A stretch of 64,000 nt of DNA from Isoperla grammatica (GCA_945910005.1 OX246748.1:10756049-10820048), one strand, 5' to 3'; numbered from the stretch's first letter, positions 1-12,231 are shown. Notes: generated from the letters alone by a model not told the origin. Translations and numbers: made by a program.

Positions 1-86
1 CTCGCTCAACCACCAATCACAGAGAAGTACACATGACACATGAGAATGTGATTGGTGGTTGGGCGAGTCTGAGAAAAGGCTGAGTT
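1..86. repeat. Inverted-repeat hairpin element, left arm cut by the window edge
   Basis: The arm ending in GGGCGAGTCTGAG is the reverse complement of sequence at the window start. The complete copy at 18533-18637 has two arms of about 40 bp around a short loop. It lies in intron 2 of gene A1. It may be a MITE or a foldback remnant. Confidence 0.6.
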
Positions 87-143
87 GAGGAGCACGTGAG
101 GAACGACTATGCATTTGACCCTAAGGTCGGTATTCATAGTCGT

Positions 144-249
144 CCCCTACCCCTAGGGGCGCCCGTGGTTGCCAGGTAACAGTTTCATGCATGTTATTTC
201 CAATAGAAAACAAATCTTTAGCAACACCGGGCGCCCCTAGGGGCAGGTG
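144..249. repeat. Inverted repeat with CCCCTAGGGGCGCCC arms
   Basis: Arms of about 27 bp containing CCCCTAGGGGCGCCCG face each other across a spacer of about 45 bp. The same structure is at 18695-18800. Each arm is partly palindromic itself, so a cruciform or hairpin is possible. No function is evident. Confidence 0.65.
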
Positions 250-1616
250 CCACCTATGAATTCTAGGCTAAGACCCGATATTATGACGACCTGCTAAAAT
301 ATGTAGTCCGCTAACTGGTTTTCCAATTAGCTTCTGATGGGTGAAAACAAGTTAGTCCTGGCTAAATATTAAGTGGGCCATTATAATACCGCTGGCTAGT
401 CTAATTTTTCTAAAGAACATAACTAGTAACTCTTCATTTCGCTAATCAACCGCAAGTTTCGGTCTTGCCCGCGTTGCCATATCATACATCTGCGATTAGG
501 GACCAACAACTACTGCACTCACGAGTGTTGAATCATGGCAACGCCGCAGCGCACAGATTAATCTCGGCTTGTTCAAGACTCATGTTTAGAAAATAGCAGA
601 GCCCAGTGATCAAAATTTTATTTTATACTTCTTTTGTTCCAACCACCTAATTGAAAGCGTCAGTAGGGATAATTTACGACCGCTGTTTGGTTTGGTTACC
701 TGGAAACGGGGGCGTGGCTACTGTGGCTAGACAACATTTGAGAATGTTGATTTTCGTATCATGAAAATGACGGTGGATATAATCTGAGGTCGATATGCTA
801 CTTCTACTTTAATAAGGACTATGGTATACCCACACAGTTACAAGAATATTACTTTTACCGGAAAATATTTTTACTCCAAAAGTGACCTTTGAACTAGATT
901 ACCAGACAGCCATGTGGCAGGGGGACCCATGCCGCTTAGAAGCCATTTTGAATTGAGGCATCGTATTTTATCGGAAAATGGTTTAGTTTTAGATTAACTT
1001 ACTTTGGGTGATTAAAAAAAAAAAGTGTTTTATATTTTTTTATAGGTGATGATACTTAAAAATAGATGTTCGCAAATATTTTTGGAATATGTTTAATTAA
1101 TGCAATACTGGAAATAACCTTACTATCTTTTATAATATTTAAATATCTTTGTGAATTTGTTTAATACTTTGTATATTTCAATGTGATTAGTAGGTCTTCT
1201 TGCTAACATTGTTAGGTTAGCAGCTAAAGCTGTTGTAAATAGACTAGAATAAAAATAAAAAATAACACCGTACTTAAAATCGAAACAAACAAATTACCCC
1301 GAAAAATATAAAACACAAAATTAGTAATACATTGCATAATAAACAAAAAATAAAAATGTCAAACAAAACACACAAACACCTCGAAAACCCCGGGGATTGT
1401 TCCCCAAGCACCTATCATAAGATCTTTTACCACTGAGTTTAGAATGTGTAGGGTACCTATACCTACACACCATCAACTGACATGTTAAACTCGGTGCTGT
1501 TATTCGGAATCCTGCAGCTGGTGGGAGTTACAATCATCGGCATATATATATTCTTCTCACGGTCCACTTCATCCTCTTGTCCAAGATTATTATTATAATC
1601 TTTTCCCTGTTTTTAT
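250..1616. other. A1 intron 2 sequence, no recognisable gene
   Basis: AT-rich DNA matching 18801-20150 in the distal copy with small indels. I see no ORF of interest, RNA gene or transposon end here. Confidence 0.6.
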
Positions 1617-1648
1617 TCATTATTATTATAATTATTATAATTTATATT

Positions 1649-1740
<92 letters not shown>

Positions 1741-1741
1741 G
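1617..1741. repeat. (ATT)n microsatellite
   Basis: Nearly pure ATT array. The distal copy has only a few ATT units here (20163-20175), so the array grew, or was split by element insertion, in the proximal copy. Confidence 0.97.
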
Positions 1742-1988
1742 TTATTTCCCTTCTTCTCTTCTCTCATTTGCACCATCGGGCTCCTCTTGAGCCAAGACGA
1801 TGCGAGAGTGCACCCTAGGGTGGCGGCCGAAAGATGGTGGTGACAATGTAGCTCATAGGCTGAGGACCTTGCGCACGATATTAGTTGTGCCGAGAATTGC
1901 AGCCTTCTGCATGACACGCACGTGCTTGTCCTTCAGGTGGAGCTTCTCTTTCGCAGCTGACCACTCTTCGGTGACCAGACCGTTGACG
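1742..1988 (-). mobile_element. 5'-truncated R4/Dong-like LINE, 3' end only
   Basis: The minus strand at 1985-1855 encodes a C-terminus ending MQKAAILGTTNIVRKVLSL. This is clearly related to the C-terminus of the adjacent Dong-like endonuclease ORF (MQKAIILNTCRIVRKFLN) but diverged, so it is a second lineage. About 110 bp of 3' UTR follow. Both sides are (ATT)n, as expected for Dong-type elements that insert in TAA repeats. Only the tail survives. Confidence 0.7.
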
Positions 1989-1997
1989 GTTATTATT

Positions 1998-2083
<86 letters not shown>

Positions 2084-2091
2084 TATTATTA

Positions 2092-2126
<35 letters not shown>
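1989..2126. repeat. (ATT)n microsatellite between two Dong-like elements
   Basis: Nearly pure ATT array with rare C or T interruptions. It borders the 3' end of the full-length Dong-like element and the 5' break of the truncated one. Confidence 0.97.
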
Positions 2127-2247
2127 TTATTGTTGCAATACATACAAACTCGGTCAAAACCGGCATAAACATGTTGTACGGACACAAATGTCAAGTATTT
2201 CCATGTGTTTACCTTATTAAACACTACTTAGAACTACTTAATATATC

Positions 2248-2338
2248 TTCTTCTTCTTCTTCTTCTTCTTCTTCTTCTTTTTCTTCTTCTTCTTCTGCTT
2301 CTCAAATGCCCACATTTGGCTATACTACTTAATATATC
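2248..2338 (-). mobile_element. Short retroposed tail with (AAG)n and 15-bp target duplication
   Basis: The 15-mer ACTACTTAATATATC occurs at 2233-2247 and again at 2324-2338, and only once in the distal copy (20279-20296). Between them, on the minus strand, lies a short stretch containing AAATGTGGGCATTTGAGAAG followed by an (AAG)n tail. This fits a severely truncated retroposon inserted into the 3' UTR of the Dong-like element after duplication. Confidence 0.7.
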
Positions 2339-2486
2339 ATTGTCCACATTATTTTTTCCAAACCGAACTGTGGATGCTATGTACGGTCGTGGCCGATTTG
2401 TACTCATCCCAGCATTCGCTCTTTGTACGGTGGAAACCACGAAAACCACCATCGGGATGGAGAACTTCTTGAAGTCTTCATTCTTC

Positions 2487-3302
2487 TTAGTTCAAAAATT
2501 TTCGCACTATCCTACACGTGTTCAAAATAATTGCTTTTTGCATCTCGATGTATATGTTCGGTTGGAGACCAATTAGTTTAATACTGTCATGGAGTTTACG
2601 TGGAACAATGCCATTTGCTGATATAATTAATGGTATAACAGTTACATTATTCTGCTTCCACAACCTTTTTATTTCAATAGATAATTCCTTATATCTGTTT
2701 ATCTTTTCCCGCCAAGTTGTCTCTACATTGTGGCATAAAGGGACGGCAACATCAATTAAAATCGTTTCTTGTTTCTTCTTGTCAATAAATATAATATCCG
2801 GTCTATTGTGATGTATGGTTTGGTCTGTAATAACTGCCCGGTCGTAATATAATTTGTAGTCTTTACTATCTAATACCTTTTCAGGTTTGTATTTGTAATA
2901 CGCAGTGGTTGTGTTTATAAGTTTATACTTTATGGCTAATTTTTGATGTACAATGTTTGCAACTTGGTTATGCCTATGAAGATAATCTGTTTGACAAAGC
3001 ATTTTGCACCCAGATACGATATGTTCAATTGTTTCGCCGTTCAAATTACATTTTCTACATTTATCTTCCACTGTGACGTCTTTCAGTATGTATTTTTTGT
3101 AATTGTTAGTCTTGATTACTTTATCTTGAATAGCGATCATAAATCCCTCGGTTTCGCTGAAAATGTCCCCGGACGTTAACCATTTGTTCGATGCTACCCT
3201 ATCGACGCTATCCTTAAGAAGTTCTTTAAAATGTCTGCTATGTAACGTCTTTTCTGATATTCTGATCTCTTTTGCTGTGTCAGAATTTAGTTTTTGAAGC
3301 AA
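2487..3302 (-). pseudogene. Dong-like LINE: CCHC knuckle and restriction-like endonuclease domain (frameshifted off the RT)
   Basis: 271 residues open. A CCHC motif is at C82, C85, H94 and C99. The PD-(D/E)XK-like site shows as RPD at 167-169 and LID at 182-184. This is the target-cleaving endonuclease of R2/R4-type elements and normally sits at the C-terminus of the RT polyprotein. The first codon here is TTG, and the same frame stays open upstream to about 3355, so this is a continuation of the RT ORF after a frameshift and not a separate gene. The C-terminal motif is shared with the fragment at 1742-1988. Confidence 0.85.
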
Positions 3303-3355
3303 GTTTAAATTTCCGTCATTTAAATTGAGGGGAGAAAGCGACTTGTCTGCCGATA

Positions 3356-5095
3356 CTATATAGCTCTATGAAGTTGTGAATGTGGGCATTTTGTATAAAA
3401 GTACTTTCTCAGAATTTCAATTTGTTTATAATATAAATTGTTTAAATCAATCAAGCCTCTTCCTCCTTTTTCTCTAGGTAGAGTCACTCGTTCTATTGCT
3501 GACTTAGGGTGATGACTTCTGTATTTGGTGAATGTTGTGCGGGTGAGAATTTCTAGGGCATGAAGTTCTGTCTGTGTCCAGTTAATAATTCCAAATGAAT
3601 AAGTAAGTACCGGTATAGCATAAGTGTTAATTGCTTTGATCTTGTTTTTACCATTCAATTGTGTTTTTAAAATGGATCCTATTCGTTTCTTGTACACAGA
3701 AATTAGTTTACTTTTCATCAGTTTATGATCAATTCGTTTAGCCTGCGCAAATCCTAGATATTTGTATATATCTTCTTCGTCCATTACTCCAATCCGGTTG
3801 TCTTCGTCAATTTCAAACTCTTCTAATTTCGTAATCTTTCCTTTGATGACATGAAGTGACTTACATTTATCAATTCCAAAATCCATACATATATCTCTAC
3901 TGAATTCTAACGTTGAGTTAAGAAGATTCGTCATGTGTGTCGCATTTAAAGCATATAGCTTGAGATCGTCCATGTAGAATAGATGTGAAAGTGTGTGGCA
4001 AACCGTATTACCGTCCTTTATCTTGAAACCATGTGTAGATTTGTTTAGTATATGAGATAATGGATTTAATGAAAGACAAAACCATAACGCACTAAACGAG
4101 TCACCTTGAAAAATACCTCGTCGGATGTTAACTGGGTCAGTACATATCTGCTCTTTGCCTACGTTTAACTTTAATGTTGTTTTCCAACTCGTCATCGCTG
4201 TCCGCAAAAAGTTTACTATCAATGGGTTTACTTTATAAATGTCCAGTATCTGTATTAGCCACGAATGTGGTGACGAATCATACGCTTTCTTGTAATCAAT
4301 ATAGCTAACGTGAATGTTTCTCTTCTTGTTGAAAGCTTGGTTCATTACAACAGAATCGATAATTAATTGTTCCTTACACCCTTGCGACAATTTACGACAT
4401 CCCTTTTGTTCTTCAGCTAATATATTGTGTTCTTCGCAGTGACTATATATTTTATTTGTTATGCACGATGTCAAGATTTTGTAAATAGTAGGTAAGCATG
4501 TAATTGGTCTATATTTACTTGGATTTTTGGTGTCATTATCTTTTGGTTTAAGAAATGTTATTCCTTCAGTAAAGAAATGTGGTAAATCCTTGTCTCCTAA
4601 TATAAATTCATTAAGACATTTAGCAATCTGGGTGTGCATGTTTGAAAACTTCTTGTACCAAAAATTTTGAATGTTATCGTTACCGGGTGCTTTCCAGTTA
4701 TGAGTATTTCGTATCGTTGATTTTATATCATTTACACTGATGCCATCAAATGTCATTTCTTCGATATCACTCATTGCCTCAATTTCATCTTGAATCCATG
4801 TTGCATTGTGATTGTGCATTAATGGGTTACTCCATATCCCACCCCAAAACTGCTCAATCTCTGTCTTCGATGGTATACCATTGCCTACTATTTCTTCTTT
4901 ATTGTTAATTTGCTGATAGAATTCTTTTTCTTTTTCTTTAAACATTTCGTTTTGTTCTTTTCTATCACTACACTCTTTATATCTTCGTAGTCTTTTGGCT
5001 AATGCACTTACTTTTTGCTTTAGAGTATCCAAATATTCGTTTGTAGCCTCGTTCGGTGTTTCATGATTGTATAGTATGGATTTTAAACCTTTCAA
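3356..5095 (-). pseudogene. Dong-like LINE: reverse transcriptase domain
   Basis: 579 residues open. RT landmarks in order: WKAPGND near 134-140, KYRPITCLPTIYK near 194-206, QKGCRK near 230-235, YIDYKKAYDS with the first catalytic Asp near 265-274, GIFQGDSFSALWF near 327-339, and catalytic YMDD at 374-377. The layout matches R4/Dong-type RTs. It is joined by a frameshift to the N-terminal region upstream and stops at 3356 just before the frame of the endonuclease. It would have driven target-primed reverse transcription. Confidence 0.88.
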
Positions 5096-5846
5096 ATATG
5101 TGTTGGCAATATTGTAATATCTTTTTAGATCTATTACCCATCCTGAATTGTTCTAATCTCCCAATATCTCTCCTTAACTCGTTGATGCGTTTGACTAATC
5201 TTCGTTCCCATTTTGGAGTCTTATTTGTTTTTATGTTCTGAGAATGTACCAACTTTATTTTTAATCCTAATTGTCTGACCACTGCTACGGCTCCACAATA
5301 TATTGCTGCATGCACTTCCTCAAACGACAATTCTTTCTTCGCGTAATCTAACAATATATGTGCGTTCATTACGTGCATTACTATGTCCATTTGCTTAGAC
5401 TGTTTAGGTTTAGGAATTCTAGGTCTCTTGTTCGGTTCTATATGTGCAAATTCTGTCAAAGCATTTTCAAAAGCTAAATGTAATATGTTCTTTAACTCGT
5501 CTATTTCTTGTGTGTTCCCTCTTGTATTCTCTTCTTGTTCAATGTTATTAATAGGTGGATGTTGGTGATGTACCTCTTGTGTGTTCTGGCCTTCTGGTAG
5601 ATCTACTTGTTCCATTAATTCTTGTCGTAGATGGTCATCGTTTCTTGATGCTTCCGTGATGTGCTCCTCTTTCGCCAAATCCTCTTCATTTTCTTGATCT
5701 ATTTGTAGTTCTTCCTCTACTTCATGTCTTATTACGTTCAATAGATTAAATGGTAGCATACCATTACTTACAATTATTCTCCTTTGGTCTGCTACTCTTT
5801 GTTCGGTTACATCTACTAATGGGTATTCACGTGTAAACGCTCGGTG

Positions 5847-5849
<3 letters not shown>
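5061..5849 (-). pseudogene. Dong-like LINE: N-terminal region
   Basis: 262 residues open, starting at the ATG next to the (ATT)n array. It is rich in Glu, Gln and Asn, with a basic stretch (NKRPRIPKPKQSKQ) near the middle and a helical, basic C-terminal part that leads into the RT. It overlaps the RT ORF by 35 bp in a different frame but shares the frame of the downstream endonuclease ORF, so two compensating frameshifts flank the RT. No zinc finger is obvious here. Confidence 0.65.
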
Positions 5850-5925
<76 letters not shown>

Positions 5926-5934
5926 ATTATTATA

Positions 5935-6011
<77 letters not shown>
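5850..6011. repeat. (ATT)n microsatellite at the 5' end of the Dong-like LINE
   Basis: Long ATT array with a few ATAATT interruptions. Its right flank (ATACCTAGATTTAGTTAA) is the same as the right flank of the array at 25060-25247, which marks the orthologous position in the distal copy. Confidence 0.97.
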
Positions 6012-6012
<1 letters not shown>

Positions 6013-6136
6013 ATACCTAGATTTAGTTAATACTTCTATCTTTTGAGCTGTTAGTTAGCAACAAATGAGCAAAAATGGTTTGTTACACCAATATACAGTT
6101 TGATAAGACTAAACTGTACCATGTCATGTGTTGCAG

Positions 6137-8376
6137 CTAGTTATAGACATCAGGAAATGTTTCGACGAGCGGGATGTATCGTGTGAGAAGTATCTGGTAA
6201 CATACCTGGATGACGTATGCTCATACCTTCCTCAGCAGGGAAAAGCTTGGACCGGATTCATGTCTGCTATTGAAGGCCTAAAACCTGAGTGTCCCATCCC
6301 AGTGGTAAGATTATAAGATACCAAACAAGAAGCAAACAGCTTAGAAATTATGTATATTTTAGTAAAACTAAAACCCGCGCAAAATCAGTATTAAAAATAT
6401 ATTTGAGAACGCTACACAATATTGAATAACCTTCATTCGTAAGACAAAATACTACATTACAAAAGTTTGAAATATTTAATTTGACTCCTTACGGTTGTTA
6501 TTTTGGAAGCCAATTAAATAATAATTGGTTTCAGAAATCACTTCCATATTGACATGCTTGAAATGCTTTTTTGAAATGCTTTTTAATCGAGTTTTTACTT
6601 TCTAATTATTACATTCATACTACTACCAGTATTACTGTCATGGTATAGCTCTGCCAGTCCTACGAGGCGAAATGCTTTTTTGAAATGCTTTTTAATCGAG
6701 TTTTTACCTTCTAATTATTACATTCATACTACTATCAGTATTACTGTCATGGTATAGCTCTGCCAGTCCTACGAGGCGATAAAATGAGGCCCCCCTTATC
6801 TCCTTTGAATACTAGTCCTCCTAATCGTCCTCCTACTTGTCACAGTCCTCCAATCACCGCCGACGTCATATTATGACCTAGTTGTCGAGTACGTCGTGAA
6901 AAACGCAGAGCAACAGAGGTATCTTGGGCGTACGCTGAGCCAAAGACGGTGAGTTACCCTCCACCCAGCCGTGATCCTATCTATGGTGAGGTACTCGGGG
7001 CCCCTATTTCTGAAAGTTGTCGCTTTGTGACACAACCCACTTTATCTGATATGATAACTCGTTATAACTAAGTAAACGATATCACGATATCACGATATTT
7101 CAAATCCCGCTTCGGCAGAAGTTTTTTAACTTCTAATGTGGATTCAATTCCATTACTTCTTGGCTTAGGAATAAGTAAACGGTGACTTTGGAGCCGTCCT
7201 AGCAACGAAGCACTCAATAAATTCAAAGTTGTTCTAGATCGGCCTTGTTGATTCTGACATTTGTCCGCAGGTGTTCGCACTGTCCAATCACTGATTCATA
7301 TGTTTCGTATTTGAAATATCGATCTTTGATTGGTTATCGCTCACTCGTCGATGGTGTTCGAAGCCTACAAGGTTGGTTTAGTCACTTTAAATTCAAGTCC
7401 CCCACTGCAAATCAGTTTAGTTACTGAGTGGGTAGACTCTTAATGTGAATGTATTTATTTTTATTTTATTTACACAGCACAGATAAAGTGAGGCTAGGTA
7501 TGGATTTCAACCAATCTTATATACTTAGTCTTATATGTCTAGTCTGTTGCCACTTTGGGTGACCTCGAGAGTAGTAAATAAGTGACAGCACCGGACATAA
7601 CATAAGCAACTGATTAATGTGTGTTTGGTTATGCCTGCCCTAGACTAGAGACTGCTACCTTATCGTGGTGGGCAGGTTTGTGTTTCGGTGATCTCGAGAG
7701 CTATGCCGGCGGAAGCGTATGCTTCTGGTAGGGCCACCCTAGCCGGACAGGTTGAAGTGGAAAAACCTGACGTAAGACGGTCCACGTCCTCCCCATTCCC
7801 CTTTCCTCCCCTTTACGTCCTACTTGTTCCTTTGCTCCAATCACGCGTGAACGTTCTGTTCAAATACAGTTCATGTATTTATTTTGTAGCAGTTCATATG
7901 TATTTATTTTTGTAACTGTAACCTGAATTGATGTTTTTATGTTTAGTTTTACTATAAGCATATTTCTCTTTTAGTTTCTGACTAGAGTTTAGGTTTAGTT
8001 ATACTAGTTAGACGCATGTTGTGTTGTGATGCCTCAAGCTACATGCTGTGAGCAGCACAACTTGTTAGTTCTACATTGTTAACCTGTATTATTACTTGTA
8101 CTGCAATGTAAACTTACAAATATGCCAATAAAGCTTACACTTACTCGTAGGCCTACTCTTGTCGAGTACGTCGTTAAACACCAAATAGTAATATCTGTGT
8201 GGTTACAGGGCTCGTACAAAATGGTCGAAGCGCCGATGGATCTGTCAGAATATCAGAACGGCAACTATACAGAGTTCACCGGACATTGGCAGTCTGAGGT
8301 GTCGTTTACTAGCGAGAATGAGCGGTATGGTTGCATCTTGTTTGATGTGACTATCTCTCTCGCCAGTGTCGGCTAG
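6137..8376 (+). CDS. Gene A1, exons 3 and 4: ML/DUF1091-like secreted protein (5' exons outside window)
   Basis: Exon 3 is 6137-6304 (acceptor TTGCAG, donor GTAAGA); exon 4 is 8209-8376 (acceptor GGTTACAG, stop TAG). Both are 168 bp in phase 0. Exon 3 carries Cys in RKCFDE, VSCEKY, DVCSYL and ECPIPV; exon 4 carries NERYGCI near the end. The spacing resembles the Cys / CP / YGC layout of ML or DUF1091-like lipid-binding proteins, so the likely role is an extracellular lipid-binding or related protein; this is inferred. The signal-peptide exon and exon 2 should lie left of position 1, as in A2. Against A2 there are 11 amino-acid differences in 111 residues and about 3 silent ones by eye. Confidence 0.8.
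6559..6779. repeat. Tandem duplication of about 111 bp in A1 intron 3
   Basis: The segment from GAAATGCTTTTT to CCTACGAGGCGA occurs twice in a row with two or three differences. Gene A2 has one copy (25803-25905), so it arose after the segmental duplication. Confidence 0.85.
7640..7850 (+). mobile_element. SINE-like dispersed repeat (GCCGGCGGAAGCGTATGC family)
   Basis: Contains ATCTCGAGAGCTATGCCGG, the core GCCGGCGGAAGCGTATGC and GCCACCCTAGCCGGACAGGT. The same block recurs at about 26.95, 44.3, 48.7 and 54.3 kb on + and at 16.8-17.0 and 48.9 kb on -. It lies in A1 intron 3 and also exists in A2, so this copy predates the duplication. Non-autonomous; family name not recognised. Confidence 0.7.
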
Positions 8377-11300
8377 AAGAAGATGCAACAATCAGCAGTA
8401 GGACCTCGTCAGGCATTGCTAAGGGTAGTTACATACATTATTAAAATCGAGAAATATTTCTGTTTTGTTTTAGTACCCAACATTGGAAAAGTTTGACATC
8501 TAAATACCGTATGGAAAAATGACTCATTTTATCAGGAAACCATTTTTCAGGAAACTTAAAACTATGAGGGTGGCGACCATCTTAGAGATATGTTTGAGCA
8601 TGTTTGTTGCCATGGTGAAACATTTGAAGTCAAATTGTAGTTGAAATAAAAAAAACGCATTTCATTAAGATAGGCGTGTTTTTTAGCACTTAATTCCTAA
8701 ATTAAACAATAATTAAAATTGATAAAATAAACAGTAATATCGTTTACTCTAATAAGAATGTTTATTTGTTATTTTATGTTTTATATTACTAGTACTCATT
8801 AACTTACCGCAAATTTGTGCGAAAATAAATTTAAAAATATTGTTTTGTCTGGTCGAAAATGTAAATTATTATGCCAAATTGCCAAATATTGCTGATTTTG
8901 GAAAAATTCTCGGAAACCATTTATGTTAGCATTATTGTAGCCACTATTAGCATTATTGTAGCCACTATTAGCCTTAAGACAAAATGTAAATGATCAGATA
9001 TAGGCTACATAAAACCTATTAGAAGTTCAACAAATTAACTGAAAACCCAGTTGATTCACAGATAGCGTCTATTGTCGCCAATATTTAATACATAATAACA
9101 ATACCCCTCGCTACTAATTGTTGCTAGCTGTGAAAGCCTGGCGCCACTAAAAGGTCTCTCTCTTTCATTCTTGTGTTGCAGGACTATTTCGACCTCCTAT
9201 TCACTGGTGGCCTCTGAACAAGTTAGCTTTAGCAGAACTGTTTGCTGTAACATTCCCTGCCTGTTGGTCAATTCAATGCAGAAACTACGCTCGACAGGTG
9301 GCTAGGAAAGGAATCATAATTTCTAACGGGGGTTAATATTTATAACAAAGGTTCAATGCAAAGCCTACTCATGTGTACAGTTACAATGTTAACGGGGTCT
9401 CATTGCTGAATTATTACTTACATCACAATTATGCAATCAATATCTAAAAGGCACTATAACGTTGACTAGAATCACCAACATTTCCCTGATTATGACAGTT
9501 ATTAGTAGCAGTTTACAAACGATCATATCAATCTGATAAATGTGTCCTTTTATTCACTTTTATGTCAGTATTACTATTTTTCAATATGTGATGTGATAAA
9601 AATGTATCCAAATAAAGGAATTCTTGTCTTTTCCTGCCAATTTTTCTTTTCCTGACGCCACCGCAGAAGAAATGTCCAACATTATTGGTCAAGACGAGCT
9701 GAAAAGATCTTTACAATCTTCATGTTTTGAATAGAATAGAAAATACTGACTGACTGACTGACTCATCAACGCCCAGTTCAAACAGTTTAACATAGGAATG
9801 TGAAATTTGAAAGGGACGTTGTTCTTATGACAAAGCCACCCACTAAGGAAGGAGTTTTTAAAAATTCCATCCTTAAGGGGATGGGGTTTATTTTTTTAGA
9901 TTACCTATATCTCAAAATTTGATAATTTTTCATACGTGAAAATTAGAACTTAGATTCTCCTTTTGAAAATAAACAAGCAGTTTACCATTCTCCAAAAATC
10001 CAGTTAATGGTGGTGAAAAAGCGGGACTGAGTTTTATTTTGAGGATAAATATAACTCAAAAACCGAAGAAGTTCACACTTCATATTTGGTGTATTTCACC
10101 ATTTTCTAAAGTCAAGTTAAGGGGGGTGAAATAGTTGGATTAATTTATTTTCTTAAAAACCGAAGATGTTATTTAAACTCTCCTTCAAAAAGTAAATACA
10201 TAATTATGTTCATGCCAATTTTCTGGTAAAATCCGCTAATAGCCCAAAAAGGTAAGTTTTTACCCGGACAAAATTCCAAATAAGCTTAAAATTTGCAGAT
10301 GGGCTCAATTGGTCATACTGAACAATAATGTGAAAGTTCTCTAAGATCTACCTACTCAATCGAACGTCGACACCAGGGGGCTATGCCTGAAAGTTGACAC
10401 GCGTGATAAATACTATATAAATACATGATTATCACCTTGCTATTGGCTGATTGCTGGAGCGGACCGCGTGGAAACCACTAAGCCCCCCCCCCCCCCTGTA
10501 GCATGATTATCTCACTAAAAGTGGATATGAGAGGAAAGGATATTCTAAGTGTATTCCCTAAGCACAGATAACTATAATTACTGTGCCATGTCTTATTTTA
10601 TTGTAACTAAACTTTAATACACATATTTAGAATTATTGTTTATACAATGCAAATGATTTGAACCCTAGAAACATCCTAGACCTTGTATGGAACACCTGAT
10701 CTGCTTCCTACAGGCACACTTGGTTGTCCGCTATAGATGTTGGTTACGTGGTTTACAACCTAATCTCTACATTCGTTTGTTTGTATCTACATTTAAAACT
10801 CTTTTTATTAATTAACGTATTTTTAAAGAAGTTTTGTGACGACATGTGTTGCGTAAACCTTTATTGAAATATAACACAATGCACTTTGTACATAATAAAT
10901 AAGAATAATCCTTAGTATTAATAATGGTGGTTGGTGATTATAGGTTATGTGTTGATGCTGTCTCTTCAACAGAATATATAGATTATTAGTGAAAGGTAAA
11001 GAGATATATGAACAATGTTGTCATAGTATAATTGAACGTAACCAGTAGCTAAATCCTATAGCAGGACCGCTGAACAACTTCCGCACAGCGGTCAAATATT
11101 CAACATACGTTGATTACCATTCTTTGAAACTACCTTAAGTTGTACTTAAGTGTAGAAGTACTTAATTACAGAATGGAAATTTGTTGAGTTTCTCTACTGG
11201 ATACATTCTTTATACTGTGGCGTTGTGTATTGTGTCTTGGTGTTGTGTGTAGTTGTGTAATCTCTAAAGTAAATAGTTTAGTTTTCATTAAGTTATACAT

Positions 11301-11716
11301 TTTTTCATTTTGTCTTTCACACTCTTTTATTTCGAAATATTTTATGACGTCACAATATTGTAAAACTTCTTTCTATTCGTTTATTAATTATTAATTATTT
11401 ACAATTGATAATTGTAATTAATTAATAATTAATAATTAATACATTAATTGTAATTTTGAAAATCAAGTACTTATTATTTAATTGGTTTCCAACACAACAA
11501 GTGTAAGGAATCAAATATTTAAAACGTTTTTGATCCTGTGGTTAGTTCTTATATTTGTAACCAGTTTTTAAATATTTTGTATCGTTCTCAAGATGTTACT
11601 AAAACACATTTTACGCTGTTTAATTAGTGTGGCCCCTTAAAAGACTTAATAACAACCAAACTATGAACATTGAACAAGTTACCAAGTTAGTTATTAATTA
11701 ACATGTTACCTATTGT
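8377..11716. other. A1-B1 convergent intergenic region
   Basis: No ORF or RNA gene recognised. It holds an AAATAAA possible poly(A) signal about 270 bp after the A1 stop (8643-8648), a short tandem repeat at 8928-8970 that is single in the distal copy, an (ACTG)n tract near 9750, a run of C at 10487-10497, and an AT-rich palindromic tract of TTAATTA units at 11385-11455. The matching distal region is 27686-31518. Confidence 0.6.
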
Positions 11717-12170
11717 TAGAGATGTGCAAAAATGGAGACAACGAAATTCGCATTTTTTTTAAGCTGCAGTAATCGCTCCAAATTCAGTTTGCACACAAAC
11801 AAATTTCGGTTAGCTAACTTTCGCGATATTATAGTTAAACCGCTAACTATAGCGGCGAAATTAGTAACTAAACGCGAATTAGTTTAAGAAATTGAATGCT
11901 AAAATAAGAATTTGAGCTCAAAATTAAATCTGATTGTCTTTCTTATATGCATGCTTTTCTTTTAAATCAATCACACTAGTCTTCCTAGAAATTGTGAAAT
12001 TGAGTGTCGAAACTTCATGCAAAATGACAAAATTAACGTATTCCTGCCATCATACGACATTTTTTTTTTTTACTTTTACAGGCTAACTTTTGTGGTTTTT
12101 TAATCGAAAAAATTTCGTTTTTTGTTTAAGCCGCGAATTACGTTTAAAACAACATGTTTGCACATCTCTA
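11717..12170. mobile_element. hAT-like non-autonomous element, 8-bp target duplication
   Basis: Ends are TAGAGATGTGCAAA and its reverse complement TTTGCACATCTCTA. A perfect 8-bp direct repeat CCTATTGT flanks it at 11709-11716 and 12171-12178. An 8-bp duplication with A/G-rich ends is the hAT signature. 454 bp with no transposase ORF. It ends about 60 bp past the B1 stop codon, so it may lie in or next to the B1 3' UTR. The distal copy is 31519-32012. Confidence 0.85.
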
Positions 12171-12231
12171 CCTATTGTATATCCATTTTCAAAAAATTAA
12201 TAATATTCTAGATGTGTAAAATGAACAGCGT

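Larger units (their letters stand above)
2127..5849 (-). mobile_element. R4/Dong-clade LINE, nearly full length, inserted in (TAA)n, inactivated
   Basis: A minus-strand non-LTR retrotransposon of about 3.7 kb. Reading 5' to 3' on that strand it has an N-terminal region, a reverse transcriptase, and a C-terminal CCHC knuckle with a restriction-like endonuclease. This order is typical of R2/R4-type LINEs that lack an APE endonuclease. (ATT)n lies directly outside both ends. The coding region is one ORF broken by two frameshifts, near 5061-5095 and near 3303-3360, so the copy is dead. Its last ~300 bp also occur at 20166-20467. Confidence 0.87.

Noticed and set aside
1577..2224. ORFs coding long poly-Ile, poly-Asn or poly-Tyr runs at ATT/AAT arrays
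   Set aside because: Translated microsatellite in several frames on both strands; same at 20.5 and 37.0 kb.
9740..9765. (ACTG)n tract as a functional repeat
   Set aside because: Short simple repeat, identical in both copies (29045); no supporting context.
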